Positions 17,693-25,110 of a stretch of 64,000 nucleotides of DNA are shown here, piece by piece. Numbering within the stretch: the first letter of the stretch is position 1; the number at the start of each line of letters is the position of its first letter. The stretch is taken from contig NZ_JAHKQE010000022.1 of assembly GCF_018860855.1 (NCBI RefSeq), forward strand, positions 1-64,000, given 5' to 3'. Position numbers and translations under genes: made by a program. The DNA is from Amphritea atlantica (GTDB taxonomy: Bacteria > Pseudomonadota > Gammaproteobacteria > Pseudomonadales > Balneatricaceae). The notes beneath the pieces were generated by a model that saw only the letters and a list, made by a program, of their open reading frames with translations, had not been told where the DNA came from and searched no databases.

Positions 17693-18640
17693 ATGAGTTC
17701 AGGTAACGCTGACTTAGATGGGTTTTATACCTATCTGAGCAGCGAGCGGCAGTATTCTCACCATACCCTCAGCAATTATCAGCGTGATTTAGCGCGTCTG
17801 CTGGATTACCTGCAACACAGCACCCTGTTTCCCGATGGCCGAGTCGATTGGGCCCGCATTGAAGCCAAACATATTCGCAACTTTGTCGCCTGGGTTCATC
17901 GCGAAGGGCTTGGCGGCAAAAGTATTCAGCGGCTACTTTCGGCGATTCGCAGTTTCTATAAATATCTTCATCGGGAAGGGATAGTGCAGCAAAATCCCGC
18001 GTTGGGCATCCAAGCCCCGAAAAGTCCGCGCCGATTACCGCAAACCCTGGATGTTGATCAACTGAATCACCTGCTCGAGAGCGATGCGGATCAAAACGAT
18101 CCGCTGGAAAGTCGTGATCAGGCGATGCTTGAACTGATCTACTCATCGGGACTGCGGTTATCAGAGCTGGTCAGTTTAGACCTTCACAGTATCGATTGGC
18201 AGGATGCTAGCCTGCGAGTGCTGGGTAAAGGTGCAAAAGAGCGGATCTTGCCGATTGGAGGGAAAGCGATGCAAGCACTGGATCACTGGCTTGACCTGCG
18301 GGATAGCATGGCTCGGCCCGAAGAGATGGCGCTGTTTGTCAGCAAGCGAGGCACCCGTATCAGCACCCGCAGTGTGCAACTGCGTATCGACCGCAGAGCG
18401 AAGATGCAACATACTCAAGGTAAGGTTTATCCGCACCGTTTACGCCACTCTTTTGCCAGCCATATGCTGGAATCCAGTGGTGATCTTCGGGCCGTGCAGG
18501 AACTATTGGGGCACGCGGATATCTCAACCACACAGATTTACACCCATCTTGATTTTAGACACCTAATGGATGTTTACGATAAGGCCCATCCTCGGGCACA
18601 TAAACAGTCCACAAAGAAGGCGCAACAAGACGATGATTAA
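17693..18640 (+). CDS. xerC: Site-specific tyrosine recombinase XerC
   Basis: A 315-residue recombinase that with XerD resolves chromosome dimers at dif. The N-terminal SAM-like core-binding domain includes TLSNYQRDL. The catalytic domain shows Arg 155 (SGLRLSEL), Lys 179, His 248 and Arg 251 (HRLRHSFASH), His 274 (LGHADISTT) and nucleophile Tyr 283 (QIYTHLD). The lysine-rich C-terminal tail is slightly longer than in E. coli. The last 8 bases overlap the HAD phosphatase start. Confidence 0.95.
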   Translation: MSSGNADLDGFYTYLSSERQYSHHTLSNYQRDLARLLDYLQHSTLFPDGRVDWARIEAKHIRNFVAWVHREGLGGKSIQRLLSAIRSFYKYLHREGIVQQNPALGIQAPKSPRRLPQTLDVDQLNHLLESDADQNDPLESRDQAMLELIYSSGLRLSELVSLDLHSIDWQDASLRVLGKGAKERILPIGGKAMQALDHWLDLRDSMARPEEMALFVSKRGTRISTRSVQLRIDRRAKMQHTQGKVYPHRLRHSFASHMLESSGDLRAVQELLGHADISTTQIYTHLDFRHLMDVYDKAHPRAHKQSTKKAQQDDD

Positions 18641-19358
18641 ATGCATAACCTTCGATCTGGATGACACCCTATGGGCGGTTGATCCGGTTATCGTGGAAGC
18701 CAATAAGACGCTATATCAGTGGTTGGCTGAACACGCCGAACTGTTCGTCAAATGCTACCAATTGAGCGATTTTGACCAGCTAAAACATCGGGCCTTAGCG
18801 GTGTTTCCCGACATCAGCCACAGTGTCACCCTGATACGGTTAAAACAGCTTGAGATTGGCTTAATCGAGGCCGGTTATAGCGCTGAACAAGCGGTGGCGC
18901 TATCCCATCAGGCCTTTGAAGTCTTTATCGAAGCGCGGAATCAGGTTGAGTTGTTTGAACATGCTCGCACGATGCTAGAGCAGTTAAAAACGAGTGGTTA
19001 TCTCATCGGCGCACTGAGTAATGGTAATGCCGATGTTAATCGAGTGGGTCTCGGTGATATTTTTGATTTTGCCTTGAATGCCGATGGCGTTGGTAAAGAG
19101 AAGCCACACCCTTTAATGTTTGAACAGATGCTGCATCAACAGCAGCTGCGGCCGGAGCAGGTTATCCACATTGGCGATAATCCGCATCATGATATTGTCG
19201 GCGCGAAAAACGTGGGACTTTGGACGATCTGGGTTAACCTTAATCAGCGAGCTTGGCCTGAGGCCGATCCGGCGGATGGTGATGTCAGCTGTTTACGGGA
19301 TATTCCGGAGCGTGTCGCCCAGATAGCGGCTAACGTCCATCATCGGGCAACCTTATAG
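18633..19358 (+). CDS. HAD-family hydrolase (YigB-like)
   Basis: A 241-residue HAD phosphatase. Motif I is FDLDDTLW (residues 7-14), motif II is GALSNGNA, the Lys is in KEKPHPLMF, and motif IV is HIGDNPHHDIVGAK. The E. coli orthologue at the same locus (YigB) hydrolyses FMN and other phosphates. The open frame extends to 18570, but the ATG at 18633 places motif I at the normal distance and overlaps the end of xerC. Confidence 0.88.
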   Translation: MIKCITFDLDDTLWAVDPVIVEANKTLYQWLAEHAELFVKCYQLSDFDQLKHRALAVFPDISHSVTLIRLKQLEIGLIEAGYSAEQAVALSHQAFEVFIEARNQVELFEHARTMLEQLKTSGYLIGALSNGNADVNRVGLGDIFDFALNADGVGKEKPHPLMFEQMLHQQQLRPEQVIHIGDNPHHDIVGAKNVGLWTIWVNLNQRAWPEADPADGDVSCLRDIPERVAQIAANVHHRATL

Positions 19359-19366
19359 GAGTCGAT

Positions 19367-19900
19367 ATGACCGAACCGAGTGCTTCTAACCCTGCACCGC
19401 AGAATCAGATCAATCTAAGCTATAACTCCGTTGAAGATCGGATTCTGATTCGAGCTTATGAAAGCGGTAAAGAGTATCGGGCTTGGTGGACCCGTCGGTT
19501 AGCGTTACGTATTTACAAGCTCTTCCACGAGCATACGTTTCCCACTGAAAATAGTGCCAGCCATCTACAACCGGAACAGTTGCAAAGTTTAGGTGACATC
19601 GAAAAGCATGGTGCGGTTCAGCAAGCGGACTTTTCCACGCCGTTCCAGTCGGATGCCGCCGATTACCCTCTCGGTGAAAACGGTATTTTGGTGCAGCGTA
19701 TCGATATTAAAACGGTGGATAAACGGGTGATGTTAGTCATGTTACCGGCTGAAGGGGAGGGTATGACCCTCAGCCTGCCGCCTGGACAACGCTATTCATT
19801 CGAGCATATGTTGCAACGGGTCATGGTGGCGGCTGAATGGGTTCAAGCTAAGCCGGTAGATAGTGCGGGCCAGCCAGAAAAACCCATTCAGGCGCATTAA
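19367..19900 (+). CDS. Conserved protein of unknown function
   Basis: A 177-residue soluble protein with no recognised catalytic motif. Its N-terminal core (INLSYNSVEDRILIRAY, then EYRAWWTRRLALRI) looks like a small beta/alpha module found in pseudomonad-type genomes. The Trp pair and Arg pair are probably structural. The C-terminal tail is Pro/Gln-rich. GGAG precedes the ATG with good spacing. It follows the HAD gene by 8 bases, so it is likely the last gene of the lptM-lysA operon. Confidence 0.75.
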   Translation: MTEPSASNPAPQNQINLSYNSVEDRILIRAYESGKEYRAWWTRRLALRIYKLFHEHTFPTENSASHLQPEQLQSLGDIEKHGAVQQADFSTPFQSDAADYPLGENGILVQRIDIKTVDKRVMLVMLPAEGEGMTLSLPPGQRYSFEHMLQRVMVAAEWVQAKPVDSAGQPEKPIQAH

Positions 19901-19910
19901 TCGTCTGACA

Positions 19911-20786
19911 TCATCGACGAGCGCGGCGATATCCGGCAATCAATGAGCCGATCACGATAGCTAAGCAGGACAGCACTAAGGTGATATCCGCTGGGGCCAG
20001 TCCAGCGAGCACTAATAATAGCGCCGAGATCAATGGCGCCGAATAGGCTAACACTCCGAGCAGCTGCAAGTTGCCATGTTTAATACCGTAATCCCACGTA
20101 AAGAACGCGATGCCTACCGGGCCGATACCTAGACCAATCACGCCGATCCATTGAGCCATCGAGTCAGGCCAAACAGTGGTTTCCCACAACCAGTGACAGA
20201 GCAGTGCCAACAGTGCGGTGGCCGCGCAAAACCAGCCCGCGGCATCGGTGGACACCTGTTTTACTAAGCGGCTGAGTACCGAGTAACCCGACCATATCAG
20301 GGCACAGGTGAGGGCCAGCAGATAGCCGCTAAGATACTGCGGGTTAAAGCCGTCAGCGCCCTGTCCGATGAGTAACCAACAGCCGAATAGCGCAATGACG
20401 GCACCGACCATATGCCGCTTGAGCAGGTTTTCACCGGGCAATAGCCCTGCCAGTAACACGATCAGTAACGGCCATAGGTAGGCGAGCAGACTCACACTTA
20501 CCGCCGGTGCTTTGGTCATAGCGAGGAAATAACAAAAGTGATAACCAAAATAGCCGCCCACCCCTAAGATCCACGCCAATACGGGTTGTCGCAGGTGACG
20601 AAGCCCCGAATGACCTTGACGCCACCAGTTAACAGACATCAGCAGAAACGCGAGGGTAAAGGTCATCGCCATTAATTGAAAAGGTGGAATTCGGCCTTCG
20701 GTTAAACGGGTTAACAGAGCCAGGGTACCCCAGAGAAAGATGGAGATTGAGCCGATGAGGGTCGCGCGTATGGTTTTGTTTTGCAT
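19911..20786 (-). CDS. EamA/DMT family exporter (YddG-like)
   Basis: A 291-residue inner-membrane protein with about ten hydrophobic helices in two EamA repeats (IFLWGTLALLTRL at the start, ALIWSGYSVLSRL at the start of repeat 2). The pattern of SIFLWGT, FGYHFCYFLAMTKAPAVSVSLLAYLWPLL resembles the YddG aromatic amino-acid exporter group. It lies downstream of an AraC regulator on the same strand, 72 bases apart, a usual regulator-exporter pairing. The substrate is inferred only. Confidence 0.8.
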   Translation of the reverse strand: MQNKTIRATLIGSISIFLWGTLALLTRLTEGRIPPFQLMAMTFTLAFLLMSVNWWRQGHSGLRHLRQPVLAWILGVGGYFGYHFCYFLAMTKAPAVSVSLLAYLWPLLIVLLAGLLPGENLLKRHMVGAVIALFGCWLLIGQGADGFNPQYLSGYLLALTCALIWSGYSVLSRLVKQVSTDAAGWFCAATALLALLCHWLWETTVWPDSMAQWIGVIGLGIGPVGIAFFTWDYGIKHGNLQLLGVLAYSAPLISALLLVLAGLAPADITLVLSCLAIVIGSLIAGYRRARR

Positions 20787-20858
20787 AAAAAATACTCGGA
20801 AAAGGATAACACCAGCATAGCGGTATCGTCGGCGAGAGACTTTCTCAAGATGGCGTTT

Positions 20859-21590
20859 TTATTTGCCGAAACGGCGGAAGTAGCTCGGCGGGATATCGAA
20901 ATGCTTGCGAAACCGGTCGCTAAAGGCCGCGAGACTGCTATAGCCGGTGGCATCGGCGACCTGTTGGATACTGAGGTTTTGTTGTTCTAGCAGTTGCCAG
21001 GCCCGCTGCATCCGTTTTTCGATCAGATATTGCGTCGGCGTCATGCCCAATTGTTGTCGGAACAGTTGGCTTAACTGACGTGGACTAAGGTTCGCAATGC
21101 TCGCTAATTGGGCCAAACTGACGGCTTCACAATAGTGTTCATCTAGATAGTGGCGCGCCGTGTTGATGCGTCGGTCAAGATTGAGTGGTTCGTTCTGTTG
21201 CTCATGCAATAACTGTATCAATAGGAGCAACATCTGCCGTTGGCTGGTGGCGTTTGATTGCTGTAATTGCAGCTGCAGAAAACCGACATATTGGATTAAC
21301 GCCGGTGTGAGGTGAATAAAAGCGGGTAAACGTTCCAGCTCAGGAGCCAAGGCCGCCGGAATATCCGCGACCACAAAGCAGTTATCATCCGAGGCGGCAA
21401 AGCCATGATCCTCTCCCGCTGCAATAATCGCAGCAGACTGGCACGAAACCTTGCCAGCCCGGTGACCAACGGTCATCTCCAACAACCCCGCAACCGGCAG
21501 CACCAACTGATGGTAATCATGCTGGTGGCGGTTAGTCTCGGCGCTGTAACTGCGTAGGTCCAGCGTAAGGTGTTTATTCGACGGTATCAT
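20859..21590 (-). CDS. AraC family transcriptional regulator
   Basis: A 243-residue regulator. The N-terminal cupin-like sensor (HQHDYHQLVLPVAG) precedes the C-terminal AraC DNA-binding domain with two helix-turn-helix units (SLAQLASIANLSPRQLSQLFRQ and SIQQVADATGYSSLAAFSDRFRK) and the family ending PSYFRR. The probable target is the downstream EamA exporter gene. The ligand is unknown. Confidence 0.88.
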   Translation of the reverse strand: MIPSNKHLTLDLRSYSAETNRHQHDYHQLVLPVAGLLEMTVGHRAGKVSCQSAAIIAAGEDHGFAASDDNCFVVADIPAALAPELERLPAFIHLTPALIQYVGFLQLQLQQSNATSQRQMLLLLIQLLHEQQNEPLNLDRRINTARHYLDEHYCEAVSLAQLASIANLSPRQLSQLFRQQLGMTPTQYLIEKRMQRAWQLLEQQNLSIQQVADATGYSSLAAFSDRFRKHFDIPPSYFRRFGK

Positions 21591-21647
21591 GAGCGAATTG
21601 TAACAGCCTTACTGCTGAGCGGAACGCCTTAATTCAGTGGCTTGAGG

Positions 21648-22391
21648 TTAGCTCATATACTCGCCGCCATTGACCGAGAGGTTCGTCCCAGTGATATAGC
21701 CAGCTTCCTCAGCGGTTAAAAATGCTACCGCGCGGGAGATCTCTTCCGGTTGTCCAAGACGACCTACAGGGATGCCAGCGACAATCGACTCTAATACATT
21801 CGCCGGTATTTGGCGCACCATCGGGGTGTCGATAAAACCTGGGGAGACAGCATTAACGGTAACGCCTTTGCGGGCTCCCTCTTTGGCAATTGCCTTGGTG
21901 AAACCATAGATACCCGCTTTAGCGGCAGAATAGTTTGCTTGACCAAACTGACCCTGTTCACCGTTTAGCGAAGAGATGTTAACGATCCGGCCAAAGCCAC
22001 GGTTGCACATGGCGTCAAACACCGGCTGACACATGTTGTACATGGAATCGAGATTGGTGCGCAGTACTGCCTGCCACTGCTCTGGCTGCATACGTTTGAG
22101 GGGAGCATCACGGGTGATACCGGCGTTGTTCACCAGAATGTCGATCGGTCCAAGTTCGCGTTCGACCTGCGCGACAAAGCTGCAGCAGCTATCGTAATCG
22201 GTGACATCCGCGGGATAGATCGTGATGTCATAGCCCGCTGTCTGCATCGCTTGTTGCCAAGCTTGGGCGTCACTATCGGTGCCCGGCAGGTAGCTTCCTA
22301 CGACTTTATGGCCTTGATCGGACATCGCTTTACACATAGCTTCGCCTAAACCACCGTTGGCTCCGGTGACGACTGCTATACGTTGGGTCAT
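21648..22391 (-). CDS. phaB: Acetoacetyl-CoA reductase
   Basis: A 247-residue short-chain dehydrogenase reducing acetoacetyl-CoA to (R)-3-hydroxybutyryl-CoA with NADPH, the second step of polyhydroxybutyrate synthesis. TGANGGLG (9-16) binds the cofactor, NNAG follows at 88-91, and the catalytic set is Ser 141, Tyr 154 and Lys 158 in SSLNGEQGQFGQANYSAAK, a stretch characteristic of PhaB. The C-terminal TGTNLSVNGG is also typical. It sits 50 bases downstream of malonyl-CoA decarboxylase on the same strand. No PHA synthase is in the window. Confidence 0.9.
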   Translation of the reverse strand: MTQRIAVVTGANGGLGEAMCKAMSDQGHKVVGSYLPGTDSDAQAWQQAMQTAGYDITIYPADVTDYDSCCSFVAQVERELGPIDILVNNAGITRDAPLKRMQPEQWQAVLRTNLDSMYNMCQPVFDAMCNRGFGRIVNISSLNGEQGQFGQANYSAAKAGIYGFTKAIAKEGARKGVTVNAVSPGFIDTPMVRQIPANVLESIVAGIPVGRLGQPEEISRAVAFLTAEEAGYITGTNLSVNGGEYMS

Positions 22392-22441
22392 GTTGTTCTC
22401 CTATCGATATTATATTTATTGGTTATGGCTGCGTATTGAGG

Positions 22442-23821
22442 TTATCGCTTGAGTCTTGATTTCAGGTTTTGGGCCAGTGCGATCGAACCTTGCTGGTTGT
22501 AATCCTGACTGCGCGATTCAATATGCGGTAATTGGTAGAGATAATTGACCATGATGCCGCCGGATTGCTGTAAGCCTTTTGCTGAGGAGTCAGCCAGCCA
22601 GTTCAACTGGGCGATCTGAGCACCATTGGTCAGATGGAAATGGGCCACAGGGTCAGCACTAAAGTGACCTCTTTTTTTGGCTTGGCTAAGGTAATAGCAG
22701 GCCAGATTCAATAAGGGCTCGCTGGCTTCAGTGGGTGGTTCATCAACGGTGATATCGAGATCGGTGCTGAGCTGTAGCCATTGTTTACCGCCGGGCAGCT
22801 GTTCGAGTTCAGCGCTATCCTGTTTAGCTAGCCAGCGACAGAAGCCGGGCATCGGTGAGAGGGTTGAAAACTGTGTTAACTGAGGATATTCCTGTTGCAG
22901 TCTGGCAACCACTCGCTTGATCAGAAAGTTGCCGAAACTGATACCGGCTAATCCCTGTTGAGCATTCGATATCGAATAGAAAATCGCGGTGTCGGCTTGC
23001 TGTATATCCTGTAAAGGTGCGCTTTCATCTAATAATGTTTGAATGTTATCGGCTAAGCCTTGCACCAGTGCGACCTCAACGAAGATCAGTGGCTCGTTGG
23101 GCATGTTGGGGTGAAAGAATGCAAAGCAGCGACGGTCGGAATCGAGTCGGTTTTTTAGGTCATCCCAGCTTTGAATTTCGTGTACCGCTTCATAGGCGAT
23201 CAGTTTTTCCAGCCGTTCGGCACTGGATTGCCAAGTAATTTGTTCTAGTTGCAGTAAACCAATATCAAACCAGCCGATCAGTAAACGTTTTAGATCGCCT
23301 TCTAATTCGGCGAGCTGTGGATAAGTTCTTTTCAGCGTCAGAAGTTCAGCGCGCATATCCACGAGAAATTTTACCCCCTCAGGCAAGCCGTTAAATTGGG
23401 TCAGCAGACGCAATCGAGGTGGGTCTAGGGAGTCTCTTAATTGCTGCACCGCTTCGGCACGTTGTTCCTCCGGTGCGTTTTGCCACTGTTGGAAACAGGC
23501 TTCGACCTGTTCGTTGTTGATGCCGTAGTGCTCGGCGAGGAGCAGCAAAAAGCGGCTGCGGCCCTGTTGGTTCAGCCTTAGATAGCTGCGCCCAAGAATG
23601 ACGGCACGGCTGCGGGCAGTGATCTCATTGCACTCTTGGCGTAGGCAGCTATCCATCCACTGAATGAGCTGTTCAGAGTCGCCTGGCTCTAATGCGGGGC
23701 TGAGTTGTAACTCATCGGCGAGGGCGTTGCTTGAGGAGGTTCGCCAAATACGTCGCAGGTGGCCAATAGTGCGTCCGAGTAATGAGGGTGCTTCCTCTGA
23801 GGTGAGCGTGGTCTGGGTCAT
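22442..23821 (-). CDS. Malonyl-CoA decarboxylase
   Basis: A 459-residue enzyme converting malonyl-CoA to acetyl-CoA and CO2. The N-terminal helical domain includes LLAEHYGIN and a GVKFLVDMRAELL segment. The C-terminal GNAT-like catalytic domain has CFAFFHPNMP, FYSISNAQQGLAGISFGNFLIKRV split by the acyl-CoA site, FSTLSPMPGFCRWL (catalytic Ser) and AHFHLTNGA (catalytic His). GGGAG lies 9 bases upstream of the ATG. Operon with phaB: its acetyl-CoA product could feed hydroxybutyrate formation, an inference. Divergent from phaJ across a dyad-rich control region. Confidence 0.93.
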   Translation of the reverse strand: MTQTTLTSEEAPSLLGRTIGHLRRIWRTSSSNALADELQLSPALEPGDSEQLIQWMDSCLRQECNEITARSRAVILGRSYLRLNQQGRSRFLLLLAEHYGINNEQVEACFQQWQNAPEEQRAEAVQQLRDSLDPPRLRLLTQFNGLPEGVKFLVDMRAELLTLKRTYPQLAELEGDLKRLLIGWFDIGLLQLEQITWQSSAERLEKLIAYEAVHEIQSWDDLKNRLDSDRRCFAFFHPNMPNEPLIFVEVALVQGLADNIQTLLDESAPLQDIQQADTAIFYSISNAQQGLAGISFGNFLIKRVVARLQQEYPQLTQFSTLSPMPGFCRWLAKQDSAELEQLPGGKQWLQLSTDLDITVDEPPTEASEPLLNLACYYLSQAKKRGHFSADPVAHFHLTNGAQIAQLNWLADSSAKGLQQSGGIMVNYLYQLPHIESRSQDYNQQGSIALAQNLKSRLKR

Positions 23822-23912
23822 TATCGTTTTCTCCCGGCGCTATTTTGTTAAGGGCGCTGTTTTTTAACGGTGCATCAGGGCAGGTTTCGAGTAAAAGTAG
23901 CAGGATTGAATA

Positions 23913-23953
23913 ATAAAACCAAGGGTTTTTACTTGGTTTTATAGGTAAAAACC
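23913..23953. promoter_or_regulatory. Two interlocked inverted repeats between malonyl-CoA decarboxylase and phaJ
   Basis: Repeat A is ATAAAACCAAG (23913-23923) with CTTGGTTTTAT (23932-23942), perfect 11-bp arms. Repeat B is GGTTTTTAC (23924-23932) with GTAAAAACC (23945-23953), perfect 9-bp arms. The order A-B-A'-B' means the loop of A is an arm of B. As DNA this is a compact double operator between divergent genes; as RNA it could form a pseudoknot or two alternative hairpins. It lies 92 bases from the decarboxylase start and 74 from the phaJ start. Confidence 0.55.
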
Positions 23954-24027
23954 ATTACTGTTGAGCCCAGAGAGCTATCTCATCGCCTGCATTAAGGGCC
24001 AGAATAACAATGATTGAGGATGAAACG

Positions 24028-24468
24028 ATGGATGATTTACACGGGTTTTACTTGGAAGATTTAGTCGTAGGACAAACGGCGAGCTATGCCAAAACCGTGA
24101 CGGAAGCGGATGTGGTGCTATTTGCGGGGGTGTCTGGCGATGATAACCCGGTGCACATTAACGCCGAATATGCTGCCCAAACGATGTTTGGTCAGCGTAT
24201 TGTCCATGGTATGTTTAGTGCGGCGTTGATCTCTGCAGTACTGGGGACGCGCATGCCAGGGCCGGGTGCGATCTATGTGGATCAGCAGTTAACATTTAAA
24301 GCGCCGGTCTATATTGGTGATACGGTGACGGCCACGGCAACGGTAATAGAGATTAATGAGGCGCGTCGCCGAGTGGTTATGGAAACGGTCTGTAGCGTGA
24401 AAGGTAAGGTGGTTGCTGAAGGCGTGGCGACTAATATGGTCGATCGTCGTCCAGTTCAAAAAGGATAA
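24028..24468 (+). CDS. phaJ: (R)-specific enoyl-CoA hydratase, MaoC/PhaJ family
   Basis: A 146-residue hot-dog-fold hydratase that links fatty-acid beta-oxidation to (R)-3-hydroxyacyl-CoA, the PHA precursor. The hydratase-2 motif GVSGDDNPVHINAEYA includes Asp 38 and His 43. The open frame starts at 24010, but ATG 24028 has a strong GAGG eight bases upstream and the usual N-terminus. It is divergent from malonyl-CoA decarboxylase-phaB, and the isochorismatase-like gene starts 5 bases after its stop. Confidence 0.85.
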   Translation: MDDLHGFYLEDLVVGQTASYAKTVTEADVVLFAGVSGDDNPVHINAEYAAQTMFGQRIVHGMFSAALISAVLGTRMPGPGAIYVDQQLTFKAPVYIGDTVTATATVIEINEARRRVVMETVCSVKGKVVAEGVATNMVDRRPVQKG

Positions 24469-24473
24469 ACAAG

Positions 24474-25019
24474 ATGCTGATTAATAAAGAAAAATGCGCT
24501 CTGCTAGTGATTGATGTTCAGGCTAAACTGTTGCCAGGCGTGCATCAGAGTGAAGCGTTAGTGAAAAACTGCCGTTGGTTAATGGAATTGGCGCAATTGG
24601 TTGATGTGCCGGTGTTGGGCACTGAGCAATATCCACGGGGTGTGGGGCCAACCACTGAAGAGTTGAAAGCACTGCTGCCAGCGGATGATTTTATCGCCAA
24701 GACTTTTTTCTCCTGTGTGGATTCACCGGAGTGCAGCGCTCGCATCGATGCGATGGATTGCGAAACATTTGTAATCTGCGGTATGGAAGCCCATGCCTGT
24801 GTGATGCAGAGCGCACTGCGCTTACGGGAGCTAGGTAAAACCGTCTATGTTGTCGCCGACGCAATCTCCGCCCGTAATCCTGTAGATACTGAATATGCGA
24901 TTGCTCGGATGCGAGATGAGGGGGTTAAAATTGTCACGCGGGAGATGGTCGGTTTCGAGTGGATGAGACGCTCTGATGTGCCTGAGTTTAAGGATTTTAG
25001 CATGAAGTTCTTACGCTAA
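24474..25019 (+). CDS. Isochorismatase-family cysteine hydrolase (YcaC-like)
   Basis: A 181-residue hydrolase. The catalytic triad is readable as Asp 14 (LVIDVQAKL), a Lys in FIAKTFFSC and the nucleophile Cys in CGMEAHACVMQSA. The cis-peptide GMEAH motif is typical of the isochorismatase superfamily. The closest subgroup by feel is YcaC-like hydrolases of unknown substrate. It is cotranscribed with phaJ (5-base gap). A strong hairpin follows the stop. Confidence 0.82.
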   Translation: MLINKEKCALLVIDVQAKLLPGVHQSEALVKNCRWLMELAQLVDVPVLGTEQYPRGVGPTTEELKALLPADDFIAKTFFSCVDSPECSARIDAMDCETFVICGMEAHACVMQSALRLRELGKTVYVVADAISARNPVDTEYAIARMRDEGVKIVTREMVGFEWMRRSDVPEFKDFSMKFLR

Positions 25020-25034
25020 TTCAGTGTATCTGGT

Positions 25035-25077
25035 ATCGCTACTGGGTAAGCCCGAGAGGGTTTGCTCAAGTAGCGAT
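25035..25077 (+). other. Long hairpin with GAGA tetraloop
   Basis: The left arm 25035-25053 (ATCGCTACT then GGGTAAGCCC) pairs along its whole length with 25058-25077, counting a few G-U pairs and one bulged A at 25068. The loop at 25054-25057 is GAGA, a GNRA tetraloop. The outer ATCGCTACT/AGTAGCGAT arms are perfect. There is no T run on either strand, so it is not a standard terminator. It sits between an isochorismatase-like gene and a sensor kinase gene. Confidence 0.6.
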
Positions 25078-25110
25078 TATATGCCCTAGCAACTATCGGA
25101 GCCTGTCGGG

